Source of the DNA: Streptomyces viridochromogenes
Lineage (GTDB): Bacteria; Actinomycetota; Actinomycetes; Streptomycetales; Streptomycetaceae
Length of the DNA stretch: 64,000 bases
NCBI RefSeq assembly: GCF_001270495.1
Contig: NZ_LGUR01000230.1
Location: forward strand, 1 to 64,000
Reading direction: 5' to 3'
Part shown: positions 27,931 through 36,715 of the stretch, one piece after another
How the letters are laid out: every line of letters starts with the position of its first letter
Position numbering within the stretch: position 1 is the stretch's first letter
Program-made: the position numbers and the translations under genes
The notes under the pieces: model-generated
Told to the model about the DNA's origin: nothing
Database searches by the model: none
What the model saw: the letters and a program-made list of their open reading frames with translations, nothing else

Positions 27931-28163
27931 GAGCGGCCCCTGCACTGGAAATCACGACAGTCGCCGTGGGGGTTCGTAGATCGCGGTCGAACCCAGCCTA
28001 CTGATCGTGTGGCGCCCGGGGCTGCCAGGTATGGACCAGCAGGTGCGTCACACATACGCTGTGGGCGGCCGCCGACCGCGATCTCCTCTGCTTCGGAACA
28101 GGGTTCACCGGCGTACCCCCGGCCATGACCCGGGCCTCCCGCTCCGGCCCTCCTCAGGTGCCG

Positions 28164-29294
28164 TCACGGCGCCGGCACCTCCAGGACCAGCGCCGACCCC
28201 ATCCCCCCGCCCGCGCACATCGACGCGACGCCCACTCCCCCGCCCCGGCGACGGAGTTCGTGGACAAGCGTGACGACCATCCTCGCGCCCGTGGCGGCGA
28301 CGGGGTGGCCCAATGAGCAGCCGCTGCCGTTGACGTTGACGGTGTCCGGGTCGAGGCCGAGGTGGCGGACCGCGGCGAGTGGCACCGAGGCGAACGCCTC
28401 GTTGATCTCGAACAGGTCCACGTCGGACAGCGTCATGCCCGCCCGCCCGAGCGCCTTGGGGATGGCGTACGTGGGGGTCAGGCCGGTCTCGGCCGGATCC
28501 CTGGCCACGGAAGCCCAGGAGCGGACCCTGGCCAGGGTGGGCAGGCCGAGTCGCTCGTCGGCCACGGCTACGGCCGCCGCCGCGTCGTTGGCGCCGCAGG
28601 CGTTGCCCGCCGTGATCGAGAAGCCCTCGATCTCGGGGTGGAGCGGCTTGAGCGCGGCGAGCTTCGCGGCGCTGGTGTCACGCCGCGGGTGCTCGTCGGC
28701 CTCGAAGGGGCCGTGCGGGGTGTCGACCAGCACGGTCTCGTCCTTGAAGCGGCCTTCGTCCAGTGCCCGGACGGCGTTGCGGTGCGAGCGCAGCGCCCAC
28801 GCGTCCATCTCCTCGCGGGTGAGACCTTCCCTTACGGCGGTGTTCCAGCCGACCGTGATCGACATGTCGAGGTTGGGGGCGTCCGGGCGGTCGGGGTGGG
28901 AGGGCGGCACCCAGCGTTCACCGCCCAGGAAGGACAGCTTGGGCGCGGTGGAGGCGGAGTTGACGCCACCGGCGAGCACCAGCCGCTCCATGCCTGCCCG
29001 GACGGATGCCGCCGCGGTCGAGACCGCGGCGAGTCCGGCCGCGCAGTGCCGGTTCAGGGCGAGCCCCGGCAGCTGTGGCAGGCCCGCCGTCACGGCCGCG
29101 TGGCGGGCGACGACCCCGCCGCCGTAGTGCGACTCGGCGAGGACCAGGTCGTCCACGAGGTCCGGGTCCAGTCCTTCGGCTACCGCCGCGACGACACGGT
29201 CCGCCAGGTCGTAGGCGGACGTGTCGCGCAGGCTCCCCTTGAAGGCGGTGCCGATCGGGGTGCGCAGGGCGGCGACGAGCACGGCTTCAGGCAT
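28164..29294 (-). CDS. thiolase (acetyl-CoA acyltransferase)
   Basis: 376 residues from ATG 29294, overlapping the upstream ligase gene by 8 bp. Nucleophile Cys84 in NRHCAAGLAAVSTAA, the EINEAFASVPLA motif, the active-site His in CSLGHPVAATGARM and the second Cys in SMCAGGGMGSA are all present, so it should be a working thiolase. Role: thiolytic release of acetyl- or propionyl-CoA. The 232 bp upstream of the PucR gene (27931-28163) hold no visible gene. Confidence 0.9.
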   Translation of the reverse strand: MPEAVLVAALRTPIGTAFKGSLRDTSAYDLADRVVAAVAEGLDPDLVDDLVLAESHYGGGVVARHAAVTAGLPQLPGLALNRHCAAGLAAVSTAAASVRAGMERLVLAGGVNSASTAPKLSFLGGERWVPPSHPDRPDAPNLDMSITVGWNTAVREGLTREEMDAWALRSHRNAVRALDEGRFKDETVLVDTPHGPFEADEHPRRDTSAAKLAALKPLHPEIEGFSITAGNACGANDAAAAVAVADERLGLPTLARVRSWASVARDPAETGLTPTYAIPKALGRAGMTLSDVDLFEINEAFASVPLAAVRHLGLDPDTVNVNGSGCSLGHPVAATGARMVVTLVHELRRRGGGVGVASMCAGGGMGSALVLEVPAP

Positions 29295-30720
29295 CGGCGG
29301 CCTCTTCCAGTTCGGCGACCAGGGCGCGGCGCAGCAGCTTCCCGGTGGGCGTGCGGGGCAGTTCGGGGCGGAAGACGACCGTGTCCGGCGTCTTGGAGGA
29401 ACGCAGGCGCTCTTTCGCGAAGGACCGGATCTCGTCCGGATCGCCGGCCCCGACCAGCACCGCGACCAGGCGCTGGCCCCACTCCGGGTCGGGCAGCCCC
29501 AGCACGGCGGCCTCGCGCACGCTCGGGTACTGGAGCAGTACGTCCTCGATCTCGGCGGGGGCGATGTTCTCCCCGCCCCGGATGATGGTGTCGTCGGCGC
29601 GGCCCTCGATGAAGAGGTAGCCGTCCTCGTCCAGCCGGCCCCGGTCGCGGGTGGCGAACCAGCCGTCCGTGTCACTGCCGCTCGCCCCCGCGTACTCGCC
29701 GGAGATCTGCTCCCCGCGCACGAAGACGAGTCCCGTCTCGCCCGGTCCGAGGGGTTTTCCGCCCTCGTCCCGGATCTCGGCCTCGACGCCCGGCAGCGGA
29801 CGGCCCACGGAGCCGAGGCGGTCCCGTACCGCCGCGTCGTCGGAGATGATCGCCTGCCTGTGGTCGTCAGGGCCCAGGACGCAGACGGACGAGGCGGTCT
29901 CCGTCAGCCCGTATGCGTTGACGAAACCGGTCCGCGGGAACTGCCGCAGCGCCCGCTCCACCACCGGGCGGGGGCAGCGCGCTCCGCCGTAGGCGAGACT
30001 GCGCAGGGTCGGCACATCGGCCTGCGCGTCCCCCAGCTCCGCCGTGATCCGGGCGAGCATGGTGGGGACGACCATGGCGTGGGTGACGCCCTCTCGGCGC
30101 ACCGTGGCCAGCCAGTCGGCGGGACCGAAGGCGGGCTGGTAGACGACACGACGGCCGGCGTACAGGTTGGTCAGCAGGTTCATCAGGCCGGCCACGTGGT
30201 AGGGCGGGAGTGCCACCAGGCTCGCGTCGGACACCTCCGCCGAGCCGAAGTCCTGGGTGTTGAACACGTAGGCGAGCAGGTGGCGGTGGCGCAGCAGGGC
30301 CGCCTTGGGGGCCGCGGTGGTACCGCTGGTGTAGAGGACGACGGCGGTGGCGTCGCGGTCCTCGGGGACGGGCCGTCGCTCGGCCTCGCCCCGCGGTGGG
30401 GTCAGCAGCGCGTCGAGATCGGCCGGGTGCAGCACCTCGGCTCCAGGATGCCGGAGGACCAGGGAATCCAACTGCTCTTCGCCGAGGCGATAGTTGAGGG
30501 GGACGAAGGGGATACCGGCCAGCGCCGCGCCGAACAGGGCGACGGGGTAGGCGAGGTGGTTCGGCCCCAGGTAAAGGACCGCGGTGCGGTCACGGAAGCG
30601 GTCGGCCGCGTGTTGTGCGAGGCGATGGAGCTCGGCCGCGGAGAGCGAGCGGCCGCCCTCTGTGACGGCCGGCCGGTCCCCCGCGGAGGCGGCCATTTCC
30701 AGGATCACGGCTATATTCAT
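29287..30720 (-). CDS. acyl-CoA synthetase (AMP-forming)
   Basis: 477 residues from ATG 30720 (MNIAVILEMAASAGDRPAVT). Core motifs are intact: VVLYTSGTTAAPKAALL, AYGLTET, DGWFATRDRGRL, RADDTIIRGGENIAPAEIED and the C-terminal Lys in TPTGKLLRRALV. The operator begins at the start codon itself and no ribosome site precedes it, so the mRNA may be leaderless; an in-frame ATG at 30741 is the alternative. Cotranscribed with the thiolase. One of three such ligases in the island. Confidence 0.87.
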   Translation of the reverse strand: MNIAVILEMAASAGDRPAVTEGGRSLSAAELHRLAQHAADRFRDRTAVLYLGPNHLAYPVALFGAALAGIPFVPLNYRLGEEQLDSLVLRHPGAEVLHPADLDALLTPPRGEAERRPVPEDRDATAVVLYTSGTTAAPKAALLRHRHLLAYVFNTQDFGSAEVSDASLVALPPYHVAGLMNLLTNLYAGRRVVYQPAFGPADWLATVRREGVTHAMVVPTMLARITAELGDAQADVPTLRSLAYGGARCPRPVVERALRQFPRTGFVNAYGLTETASSVCVLGPDDHRQAIISDDAAVRDRLGSVGRPLPGVEAEIRDEGGKPLGPGETGLVFVRGEQISGEYAGASGSDTDGWFATRDRGRLDEDGYLFIEGRADDTIIRGGENIAPAEIEDVLLQYPSVREAAVLGLPDPEWGQRLVAVLVGAGDPDEIRSFAKERLRSSKTPDTVVFRPELPRTPTGKLLRRALVAELEEAADA

Positions 30721-30736
30721 GAGAACGTCATTCTCA
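30720..30736. promoter_or_regulatory. operator TGAGAA-N5-TTCTCA
   Basis: Perfect 6-bp arms around CGTCA (30720-30736), between the divergent ligase and SDR genes, overlapping the ligase start codon. Best match to the island consensus. Confidence 0.75.
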
Positions 30737-30773
30737 TACACTCAGAGCGTCACTCGCAAGAGAGGGGAATGAC

Positions 30774-31541
30774 GTGCGGATCGAGGATACGGCGGCCCTG
30801 GTGGTCGGAGGCGCGGGCGGCCTCGGTGAGGCCACGGTGCGGCGACTGCACGCGGCGGGCGCCCGGGTGGTGATCGCCGACCTCGCCGACGACAAGGGCA
30901 AGGCCCTGACCGAGGAGCTCGACGTGCGCTATGTCCGCACGGACGCGACGGACGAGGACTCGGTGGCGAACGCGGTGGCGGCGGCCGAGCAGGCGGGCGA
31001 GTTCAGGATCGCCGTCGACTGTCACGGCGGTCCGGCGAGCGGCGGCCGGCTCGTCGGCAAGGACGGCTCGCCCCTGGATCTCGCCGGCTTCCGCGCCACC
31101 GTCGACATCTATCTGACCGGCGTCTTCAACGTCATGCGCATGACCGCGGCGGCACTGGCACGCACCACCCCACACGACGAGGACGGCGGGCGCGGCGTGA
31201 TCGTCACGACGTCGTCCATCGCCGCGTATGAGGGCCAGATCGGCCAACTGCCGTACGCCGCCGCGAAAGGCGGGGTGAGTGCCATGACGCTGGTCGCCGC
31301 CCGGGATCTGTCGCCTCTTGGCGTCCGTGTGGTCTCCGTCGCCCCGGGCACGGTCCTCACTCCCGCGTACGGGAAGGCAGCCGACCGCCTGGAGGCGTAC
31401 TGGGGCCCCCAGGTGCCGCATCCGCGGCGCATGGGACGTCCGGAGGAGTACGCCGCACTGGTCCACCACCTGTGCGAGAACGACTACCTCAACGGTGAAG
31501 TGGTCCGCCTGGACGGCGCGTTGAGGTTCCCACCGAAATAG
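30774..31541 (+). CDS. SDR, 3-hydroxyacyl-CoA dehydrogenase type II-like
   Basis: 255 residues from GTG 30774 with GAGAGGGGA upstream. Cofactor loop [14 protein letters not shown], Ser in [10 protein letters not shown], catalytic YAAAKGG and a [10 protein letters not shown] stretch identify a classical SDR. The fold and the insertion around [20 protein letters not shown] resemble the HSD10-like 3-hydroxyacyl-CoA/hydroxysteroid dehydrogenases. Alone on its transcript, divergent from the ligase-thiolase operon and sharing its operator. Likely oxidises a 3-hydroxyacyl-CoA for that thiolase. Confidence 0.87.
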   Translation: MRIEDTAALVVGGAGGLGEATVRRLHAAGARVVIADLADDKGKALTEELDVRYVRTDATDEDSVANAVAAAEQAGEFRIAVDCHGGPASGGRLVGKDGSPLDLAGFRATVDIYLTGVFNVMRMTAAALARTTPHDEDGGRGVIVTTSSIAAYEGQIGQLPYAAAKGGVSAMTLVAARDLSPLGVRVVSVAPGTVLTPAYGKAADRLEAYWGPQVPHPRRMGRPEEYAALVHHLCENDYLNGEVVRLDGALRFPPK

Positions 31542-31747
31542 CCCCCTGAAGGAGTCTCTGCGTACCAGGGCCAGAGGCTCATCGTCCTGGTGGCCCTGGT
31601 CGGCATCACCACCGGGGCGCAGGCTGGCGAGGCGAGGCCGTACGGGCCGCCCCCGGCCGGATCGATCTCTGGCAGATGGCCTTCCGGGCGACCGGCACGC
31701 CCACCACGACGATCGGCGGCCGGACGTAGCACCGCCGGCGAACGGGA

Positions 31748-31771
31748 CCTGAGCCCTTTCCAGGGCTCAGG
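31748..31771. terminator. bidirectional hairpin
   Basis: CCTGAGCCC (31748-31756) and GGGCTCAGG (31763-31771) form a perfect 9-bp stem with a 6-base loop, at the stop of the leftward kinase gene and facing the rightward SDR. The rest of 31542-31747 shows no supported gene. Confidence 0.65.
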
Positions 31772-32831
31772 CACGCTCCATCTCCTGGCGGGCCTTGGCC
31801 CACAGCCACCCCGCGTAGGCGTGCAGCCCGTCACCCAGCTTGCGGTTCATCTTCCCGGCGAGCGCGCGGGCGTAGCTGCCCTCCAGGAGGGCGGCCAGGC
31901 GAAAGCAGGCCAGGACCTGGTACCAGCGGAAGGCGGAGACGTCCCGGCCGGTCGACTCGGCGTAGTGCGCGACGAGTTCGGCACGGCCGGGCACTCCGTC
32001 CCAGGGCTGGAACTGGGGGTCGCTGCCGGGCGGGTCGTCCTTCTCGCGCCAGGCGGTGAGGATCCACGCCAGGTCGAGGAGGGGGTCGCCGAGGGAGGCC
32101 ATCTCCCAGTCGACGATGGCGGCGAGGCGCGGGGCGTCGTGGGCGAACATGACGTTGGCGAACTGCAGGTCGCCGTGGACGATTCCGGTCGCGCCCTGCT
32201 TCGGGGTGTGCGCGGCGAGCCAGTCGGCGACGGGGTCCACCTGCGAGTTCTCGGTCTCGCAGTAGGCGGGCTCCGTGCGGTAGCCGTGCAGCATCTTCAG
32301 GTACTTGGGGGTCTGCCGCTCCAGCCAGCCCTCCGGCCTGCCGAGGTCGGCCAGGCCGTGCGCGGACGGATCCACGGCGGCGAGGCGCGCGGCGCCGTCG
32401 ACGAGGGCGAAGGCGACCGAGCGCCGCCACCCGGCGTCCTTCGCGTACCGGCCGGGCAGCTGCCCCCGGGGCATGAAGCCGTCGATCTTCTCCAGGACGG
32501 AGAAGGGTGCGCCCAGCACCGCATCGTCCTGCACGCTCGCGTACAGGCGCGGATGGGGTACGTCGGTGCCGGCGAGAGCCGTCAGGACGCGGCTCTCGCG
32601 CCGGAAGGCGTCGGACGCGCCGGACCGGAGGTGGCGGCCGGGGCGGCGCAGGACGAGTTCGGTGCCGTCGGCCCGGCGGAGGGTGAACAGGAGGTTCTGG
32701 GCGCCGCCGGTAAGGGAGTCGAGGGCGATGACGGGGCCGTCACCGGGGAGGTCGGCGAGGCCGGACCAGGCGTTGAGGCGGTCGAGGTCGGGCGTGGCGT
32801 CCTCGGTGTTGCTTTCCTTCTGCGAGGTCAC
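31767..32831 (-). CDS. APH-family kinase (ACAD10/LvaA-like)
   Basis: 354 residues; GTG 32831 overlaps the TGA of the dehydrogenase gene. The kinase-like fold shows ELVLRRPGR (ATP-binding Lys region), GIVHGDLQFANVMF (Brenner catalytic loop, Asp and Asn present) and IVDWEMASLGDPLLDLAW (metal-binding Asp). These match the kinase domain of mammalian ACAD10/ACAD11 and LvaA of the levulinate pathway, which phosphorylate the 4-hydroxyl of 4-hydroxyacyl-CoAs. Its coupling to an ACAD gene makes the same role likely here rather than antibiotic resistance. Confidence 0.85.
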   Translation of the reverse strand: MTSQKESNTEDATPDLDRLNAWSGLADLPGDGPVIALDSLTGGAQNLLFTLRRADGTELVLRRPGRHLRSGASDAFRRESRVLTALAGTDVPHPRLYASVQDDAVLGAPFSVLEKIDGFMPRGQLPGRYAKDAGWRRSVAFALVDGAARLAAVDPSAHGLADLGRPEGWLERQTPKYLKMLHGYRTEPAYCETENSQVDPVADWLAAHTPKQGATGIVHGDLQFANVMFAHDAPRLAAIVDWEMASLGDPLLDLAWILTAWREKDDPPGSDPQFQPWDGVPGRAELVAHYAESTGRDVSAFRWYQVLACFRLAALLEGSYARALAGKMNRKLGDGLHAYAGWLWAKARQEMERA

Positions 32832-34153
32832 CGGGTCACCGCCATCTCGTTCAGGCGGTCCGCGTACTTCGCGCGGGCCGCGGCCAGCCGGGTGGGCAGA
32901 TGTTCCGAGCCGAACAGCGGGTCGTCCGCCGGGACCGCTTCCTTCAGCAACAGCCGGGCGACGACGTCCTGGTGTGCCTCGGTGGGGCCGTCGGCGACGC
33001 CGAGGGTGGGACCGGCCTGCCACATCCGGGCCAGCGGCAGCTCGTTGGAGACGCCGAGCGCGCCGTGCAGGTGCAGGGCGCGGTAGGCGACGTCGACGAG
33101 GACCTTGGGCGTGGCGACCTTCACACCGGAGACGTGGAGCCGGGCGCGGCGGGCGTCCGCCGGGTCGCCCGTGCCGTTCGCCCGGTCCATGTGCCAGGCG
33201 GCGTGCAGGACCTGGAGGCGGAACTGCTCGATCTGGATCCAGGTGTCGGCCAGTTGATGGCGCACGGACTGCTGGTCGGCGAGCGGGCCGCCCCGGGTGC
33301 GGCGGGAGGCAATCCGCTCGGTCATCATCTCCAGGGCGCGCCGGCACTGGCCGACCGACCGCATGGCGTGGTGCAACCGGCCACCGCCGAGCCGGGTCTG
33401 CGCGATCAGGAAGCCGGAGCCGGGCTCGCCGAGCAGGTTCTCGGCCGGTACGCGGCAGCCGGTGAAACGCAGGTAGGCGTGGACACCCTGGCCGAGCGGC
33501 TCGCCGGCCAGGCCCGTGCCGCGCACCATCTCCATGCCCGGGGTGCCGGCCGGGACGAGGATCATGGAGGCGCCTTTGTGTACGGGCACGTCCGGGTCGG
33601 TGATCACCATGGCGATGACGAAGGCGGCGTGGGGGTAGTTGGAGGCGAACCACTTCTCGCCGTCGATCACCCACTGGTCGCCGTCACGCACCGCGCGGCA
33701 GGTGAAACCGCCCGGGTCGGCGCCGCCCGTCGGCTCGGTCATCGCGAACGTCGAGACGATCCGTCCGTCGAGCAGCGGCTCCAGGTACTCCTTCTGCTGC
33801 TCCTCGGTGCCGTAGTGGGCGAGGATCTCCGCGTTGCCCGAGTCCGGGGCCTGGGTGCCGAACACCATCGGGGCCCAGCCCGAGCGGCCAAGGATCTCGT
33901 TCAGCAGGCCGAGTTTGACCTGGCCCATGCCCATGCCGCCCAGCGACGGCGGCAGGTGGGCGGCCCACAGACCCTGCTCGCGCACCCGCCGCTGAAGCGG
34001 CCGGACGACTTCGCGGAAGACCTCGCTGTCCCGGTCGTACGGCTCGGCGTTTCCCGGGAACAGCACGTCGAGCGGCTCGATCTCCTCACGGACGAACGCC
34101 GCGGCCCAGTCCAGCTTCTCCTGGAACGCGGCATCGGTACTGAAGTCCCACAT
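32828..34153 (-). CDS. acyl-CoA dehydrogenase (ACAD10/11, LvaC-like)
   Basis: 441 residues. Long N-terminal helix region, FAMTEPTGGADPGGFTCRAV (flavin site), DGEKWFASNYPHAAFVI, VHAYLRFTGCRVPAENLLGE and the C-terminal GALGVSNELPLARMWQ and VADGPTEAHQDVVARLLL, the last as in ACAD10/11-type enzymes. Coupled to the downstream kinase by GTGA. In ACAD11 and LvaC the dehydrogenase-like protein handles the phosphorylated acyl-CoA (phosphate elimination and shift to a 3-hydroxyacyl-CoA). Preceded by two operators. Confidence 0.87.
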   Translation of the reverse strand: MWDFSTDAAFQEKLDWAAAFVREEIEPLDVLFPGNAEPYDRDSEVFREVVRPLQRRVREQGLWAAHLPPSLGGMGMGQVKLGLLNEILGRSGWAPMVFGTQAPDSGNAEILAHYGTEEQQKEYLEPLLDGRIVSTFAMTEPTGGADPGGFTCRAVRDGDQWVIDGEKWFASNYPHAAFVIAMVITDPDVPVHKGASMILVPAGTPGMEMVRGTGLAGEPLGQGVHAYLRFTGCRVPAENLLGEPGSGFLIAQTRLGGGRLHHAMRSVGQCRRALEMMTERIASRRTRGGPLADQQSVRHQLADTWIQIEQFRLQVLHAAWHMDRANGTGDPADARRARLHVSGVKVATPKVLVDVAYRALHLHGALGVSNELPLARMWQAGPTLGVADGPTEAHQDVVARLLLKEAVPADDPLFGSEHLPTRLAAARAKYADRLNEMAVTR

Positions 34154-34170
34154 GACGCACCCACCTTCCG

Positions 34171-34209
34171 TCAGAATATGATTCTGAATTTAGCAGAACC
34201 TCATTCTCA
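34171..34209. promoter_or_regulatory. double operator before the dehydrogenase-kinase operon
   Basis: TCAGAA-N5-TTCTGA (34171-34187, perfect arms) and GCAGAA-N5-TTCTCA (34193-34209), centres 22 bp apart, 18 bp from the dehydrogenase start. Both fit the island's consensus. Confidence 0.7.
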
Positions 34210-34225
34210 CGCATAGCTATCGCAC

Positions 34226-34879
34226 CTACCGGCGACGGGAGTCGGGGGCTCGCACACCTGCGAGGAGGAAGCCGACCAGGTGCTCGGTCTCGGCGCGCCC
34301 GGGCGCCTCCTCGGTGAACAACCAGTACTGCAGGGCCGCGACGGCCCCGCCCGCCGTGGTGCGAGCGGCACGCATCGGGTCGCCCGCTCCCAGCTCGGCC
34401 GCGGGCTGCGCGAACAGCGCGGCGAGGGCGTCCACGAGGGCGACGGTGACGTGCGCGGCGCGGGGCGTGTGCCCGGTGGCGTTGGACAGGACGGCCCGGG
34501 TCTGCCGAGCCAGATCCTCGTCGGAGGCCTGCCGCAGCACCGCCTCGATCCCGGCGCGCAGCCGGGCCTCCGGTCCGTCCTCGGCCGCCCGCGCCATCCG
34601 GTGTCGCACGTAGCCGACGACGGTGCGCGCACCGCGCTCGACGATGGCCTCGACCAGGGCGTCCTTGCTCGCGAAGAAACGGTAGAAGGCGTCGTTGGAC
34701 AGGCCGGCCGCGACCACGATGTCGGCCACGCGCGGGCGTCGCCCGCCGGCCGCCACCATGAGCGCCAGCCCGGCGTCCAGCAGAGCCCGCGCCTCGCCGC
34801 GGGCGGCTTCTTCCGGCGCCCGGGTCCGGCCGGGCGCAGCCGGCCGGGCCGCCCGGGAGAGGTCGGTCTCGGATGTCAT
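34226..34879 (-). CDS. TetR-family regulator, likely island repressor
   Basis: 217 residues. Helix-turn-helix at about 45-80 (RPRVADIVVAAGLSNDAFYR then FFASKDALVEAIVERG). Ligand-binding C-terminal part with FTEEAPGRAETEHLVGFLLA near the end. It lies 103 bp after an SDR gene on the same strand and is probably cotranscribed from the promoter that carries the 35822-35859 operators, which would give autoregulation. Its central place among repeated operators makes it the best candidate for the regulon's repressor, probably released by an acyl-CoA. Another TetR (55616) is the alternative. Confidence 0.8.
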   Translation of the reverse strand: MTSETDLSRAARPAAPGRTRAPEEAARGEARALLDAGLALMVAAGGRRPRVADIVVAAGLSNDAFYRFFASKDALVEAIVERGARTVVGYVRHRMARAAEDGPEARLRAGIEAVLRQASDEDLARQTRAVLSNATGHTPRAAHVTVALVDALAALFAQPAAELGAGDPMRAARTTAGGAVAALQYWLFTEEAPGRAETEHLVGFLLAGVRAPDSRRR

Positions 34880-34982
34880 CGTCGCTCACCGTCTCGGAAG
34901 TGGGGAATCCAGGCCGCGCCGCCGTCGGCCTGCGGCAGACGGCTCGTCACGCACCGCGCCGCACGGCACCCGGCCGGGCGCG

Positions 34983-35744
34983 TCAGCGAAGGACGGTCCC
35001 GCCATCGACGTTCACGACCTGCCCGTTGATCCACTCGCCTTCGTCGGAGAGCAGGTAGGACACCATGCCGGCGATGTCCTCGGCCCGGCCGTGACGCGTG
35101 CTGCGGGTCCGGGCGAGCATGCTCCGCAGCATCTCCGGGTGCGCGCCCCGTTCGATGTCGGCGGTCAGGACGAGTCCCGGCGCGACCGCGTTGGCCCGGA
35201 TGCCGTCCCTGCCCCAGCGCGAGGCCACATGGCGGGTGAGGGCGTTGATGCCCGCCTTGGTCGCGGCGTACGCCGGCCGCTTGGCATCACCCGTGAACGA
35301 GGCGATGGAGGAGGTGTACACGATCGCGCCACCGCCGCGGGCGAGGAGCGCGGGCACGGTGTGACGGGAGACCAGCATGTGACCGCGCAGGTTGACGGCG
35401 ACGGTTCGGTCCCAGATCGCGAGGTCCATGTCGACGACGTCGGTGTCCTTCTGGACCGCGCCCATGTCCCCGGCGTTGACGTGCACGGCGTCCAGACCGC
35501 CGTAGGTTCGCAGCGCGGCCGCGACCAAGTGCCCGACCGAGGTGTCGTCGGAGATGTCGAACTCCACCGCGACCGCCTCGCCGCCCCCGGCGCGGATTGC
35601 GTCGGCGGTCTCCTCGGCCCCGTCGGCGTTCAGATCGCCGACGACGACCCTGGCCCCCTCCCGCGCCAGCCTGCACGCCGAGGCGGCGCCCAGCCCGGTG
35701 GCCGCACCCGCCACCAGGACGACCTTGTCCTTCAGACCTCGCAC
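34983..35744 (-). CDS. short-chain dehydrogenase/reductase
   Basis: 253 residues from GTG 35744, with GGAGG eight bases upstream. Cofactor motif LVAGAATGLGAASA, Asp at the end of strand 2 (VVVGDLNADG, favouring NAD), HVNAGDMG, catalytic Ser in YTSSIASFTG and YAATKAG. C-terminal INGQVVNVDGGTVL is typical. First gene of a probable operon with the TetR gene. Likely acts on a hydroxyl or ketone of the catabolic substrate. Confidence 0.87.
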   Translation of the reverse strand: MRGLKDKVVLVAGAATGLGAASACRLAREGARVVVGDLNADGAEETADAIRAGGGEAVAVEFDISDDTSVGHLVAAALRTYGGLDAVHVNAGDMGAVQKDTDVVDMDLAIWDRTVAVNLRGHMLVSRHTVPALLARGGGAIVYTSSIASFTGDAKRPAYAATKAGINALTRHVASRWGRDGIRANAVAPGLVLTADIERGAHPEMLRSMLARTRSTRHGRAEDIAGMVSYLLSDEGEWINGQVVNVDGGTVLR

Positions 35745-35821
35745 GATGTCCGCCTCCGCTCTCCTGGGCGGCCCGGCAGGCGAGTGCCTGAACTTTCCGC
35801 GAACGCCCATCACCACAATGC

Positions 35822-35859
35822 GGGAATGCTGTTCTACGATTCCGAGAATACTAATCTCG
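35822..35859. promoter_or_regulatory. double operator between divergent SDR genes
   Basis: CGAGAA-N5-ATCTCG (35843-35859, one arm mismatch) and a weaker GGGAA-N5-TTCTA (35822-35836), centres 22 bp apart. They serve the leftward SDR-TetR operon and the rightward SDR. Confidence 0.6.
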
Positions 35860-35915
35860 CAGCGGAGTGCGCCAGGGAACGGGCGGCTTCGGCACTTCAA
35901 GAGGACGGGAATGGG

Positions 35916-36683
35916 ATGGGGTACGCAGACGCGCTGTTCGACCTCACCGGCCGGGTGGTCCTCGTCACCGGCGGCAGCCGGGGGCTCGGACGGGCCATGG
36001 CGTTCGCTGCGGCACGCTGCGGCGCCGACGTCGTCGTCGCCAGCCGGACGTACGACGCCTGCGCCGCGGTGAGCGCGGAGATCGAGAAGGAGACAGGGCG
36101 TGCGGCACTGCCGTACGCCGTGCACGTGGGCCGCTGGGACGAGCTGCCCGGCCTGGTCGACGCGGTCCACGAGCGGTTCGGCAGGATCGACGCGCTGGTC
36201 AACAACGCGGGCATGTCCCCCGTGTACGACGATCTGACCGAGGTCACGGAGAAGATGTTCGACTCGGTGCTGGGCCTCAACCTCAAGGGTCCCTTCCGCC
36301 TGTCCGTGCTGGCCGGGAGGCGCATGGCCGAGGCCGGCGGCGGTGCGATCGTCAACGTCAGCTCCACCGGTTCGATCCGGCCGCGCCCGGCGATCGTGCC
36401 GTACTCGGCCGCCAAGGCCGGGCTGAACGCGGTGACCGTGGGTCTGGCGCAGGCGCTCGGGCCGACGGTGCGGGTCAACACGCTGATGTGCGGCCCGTTC
36501 GCCACGTGGGCCACCCGGGGCTGGCAGGAGAACCCAGAGCAGCTCGCCGAAGGGGTGCGCCCGCACGCGCTGCAACGCGTCGGCGCCCCCGACGAGGTGG
36601 TGGGCGCCGCCCTGTACCTGGTGTCGGACGCCTCGTCGTACACCAGCGGAGCGACGCTGCGGGTGGACGGCGGGATGCCGTAG
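35916..36683 (+). CDS. short-chain dehydrogenase/reductase
   Basis: 255 residues from ATG 35916 (MGYADALFDLTGRVVLVTGG), with GAGGA ten bases upstream. TGGSRGLGRA, ASRT at the end of strand 2 (favouring NADP), NNAGMSP, NVSSTGSIRP and YSAAKAG show a complete classical SDR. Single-gene transcript, divergent from the other SDR and sharing its operator. Substrate unknown. Confidence 0.87.
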   Translation: MGYADALFDLTGRVVLVTGGSRGLGRAMAFAAARCGADVVVASRTYDACAAVSAEIEKETGRAALPYAVHVGRWDELPGLVDAVHERFGRIDALVNNAGMSPVYDDLTEVTEKMFDSVLGLNLKGPFRLSVLAGRRMAEAGGGAIVNVSSTGSIRPRPAIVPYSAAKAGLNAVTVGLAQALGPTVRVNTLMCGPFATWATRGWQENPEQLAEGVRPHALQRVGAPDEVVGAALYLVSDASSYTSGATLRVDGGMP

Positions 36684-36701
36684 CGGTCCCCTGGGCCGGG
36701 G

Positions 36702-36715
36702 CGGCTTCTAAGCCG
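36702..36715. terminator. small palindrome between convergent genes
   Basis: CGGCTT-CT-AAGCCG, 6-bp arms, spanning the TAG stop of the CaiB gene, between convergent SDR and CaiB genes. Short, so weak as a terminator. Confidence 0.3.

Noticed and set aside
31767..32831. Aminoglycoside resistance kinase
   Set aside because: The DWE-ASLGDPLLDLAW pattern and the coupled dehydrogenase gene fit ACAD10/LvaA-type kinases better.
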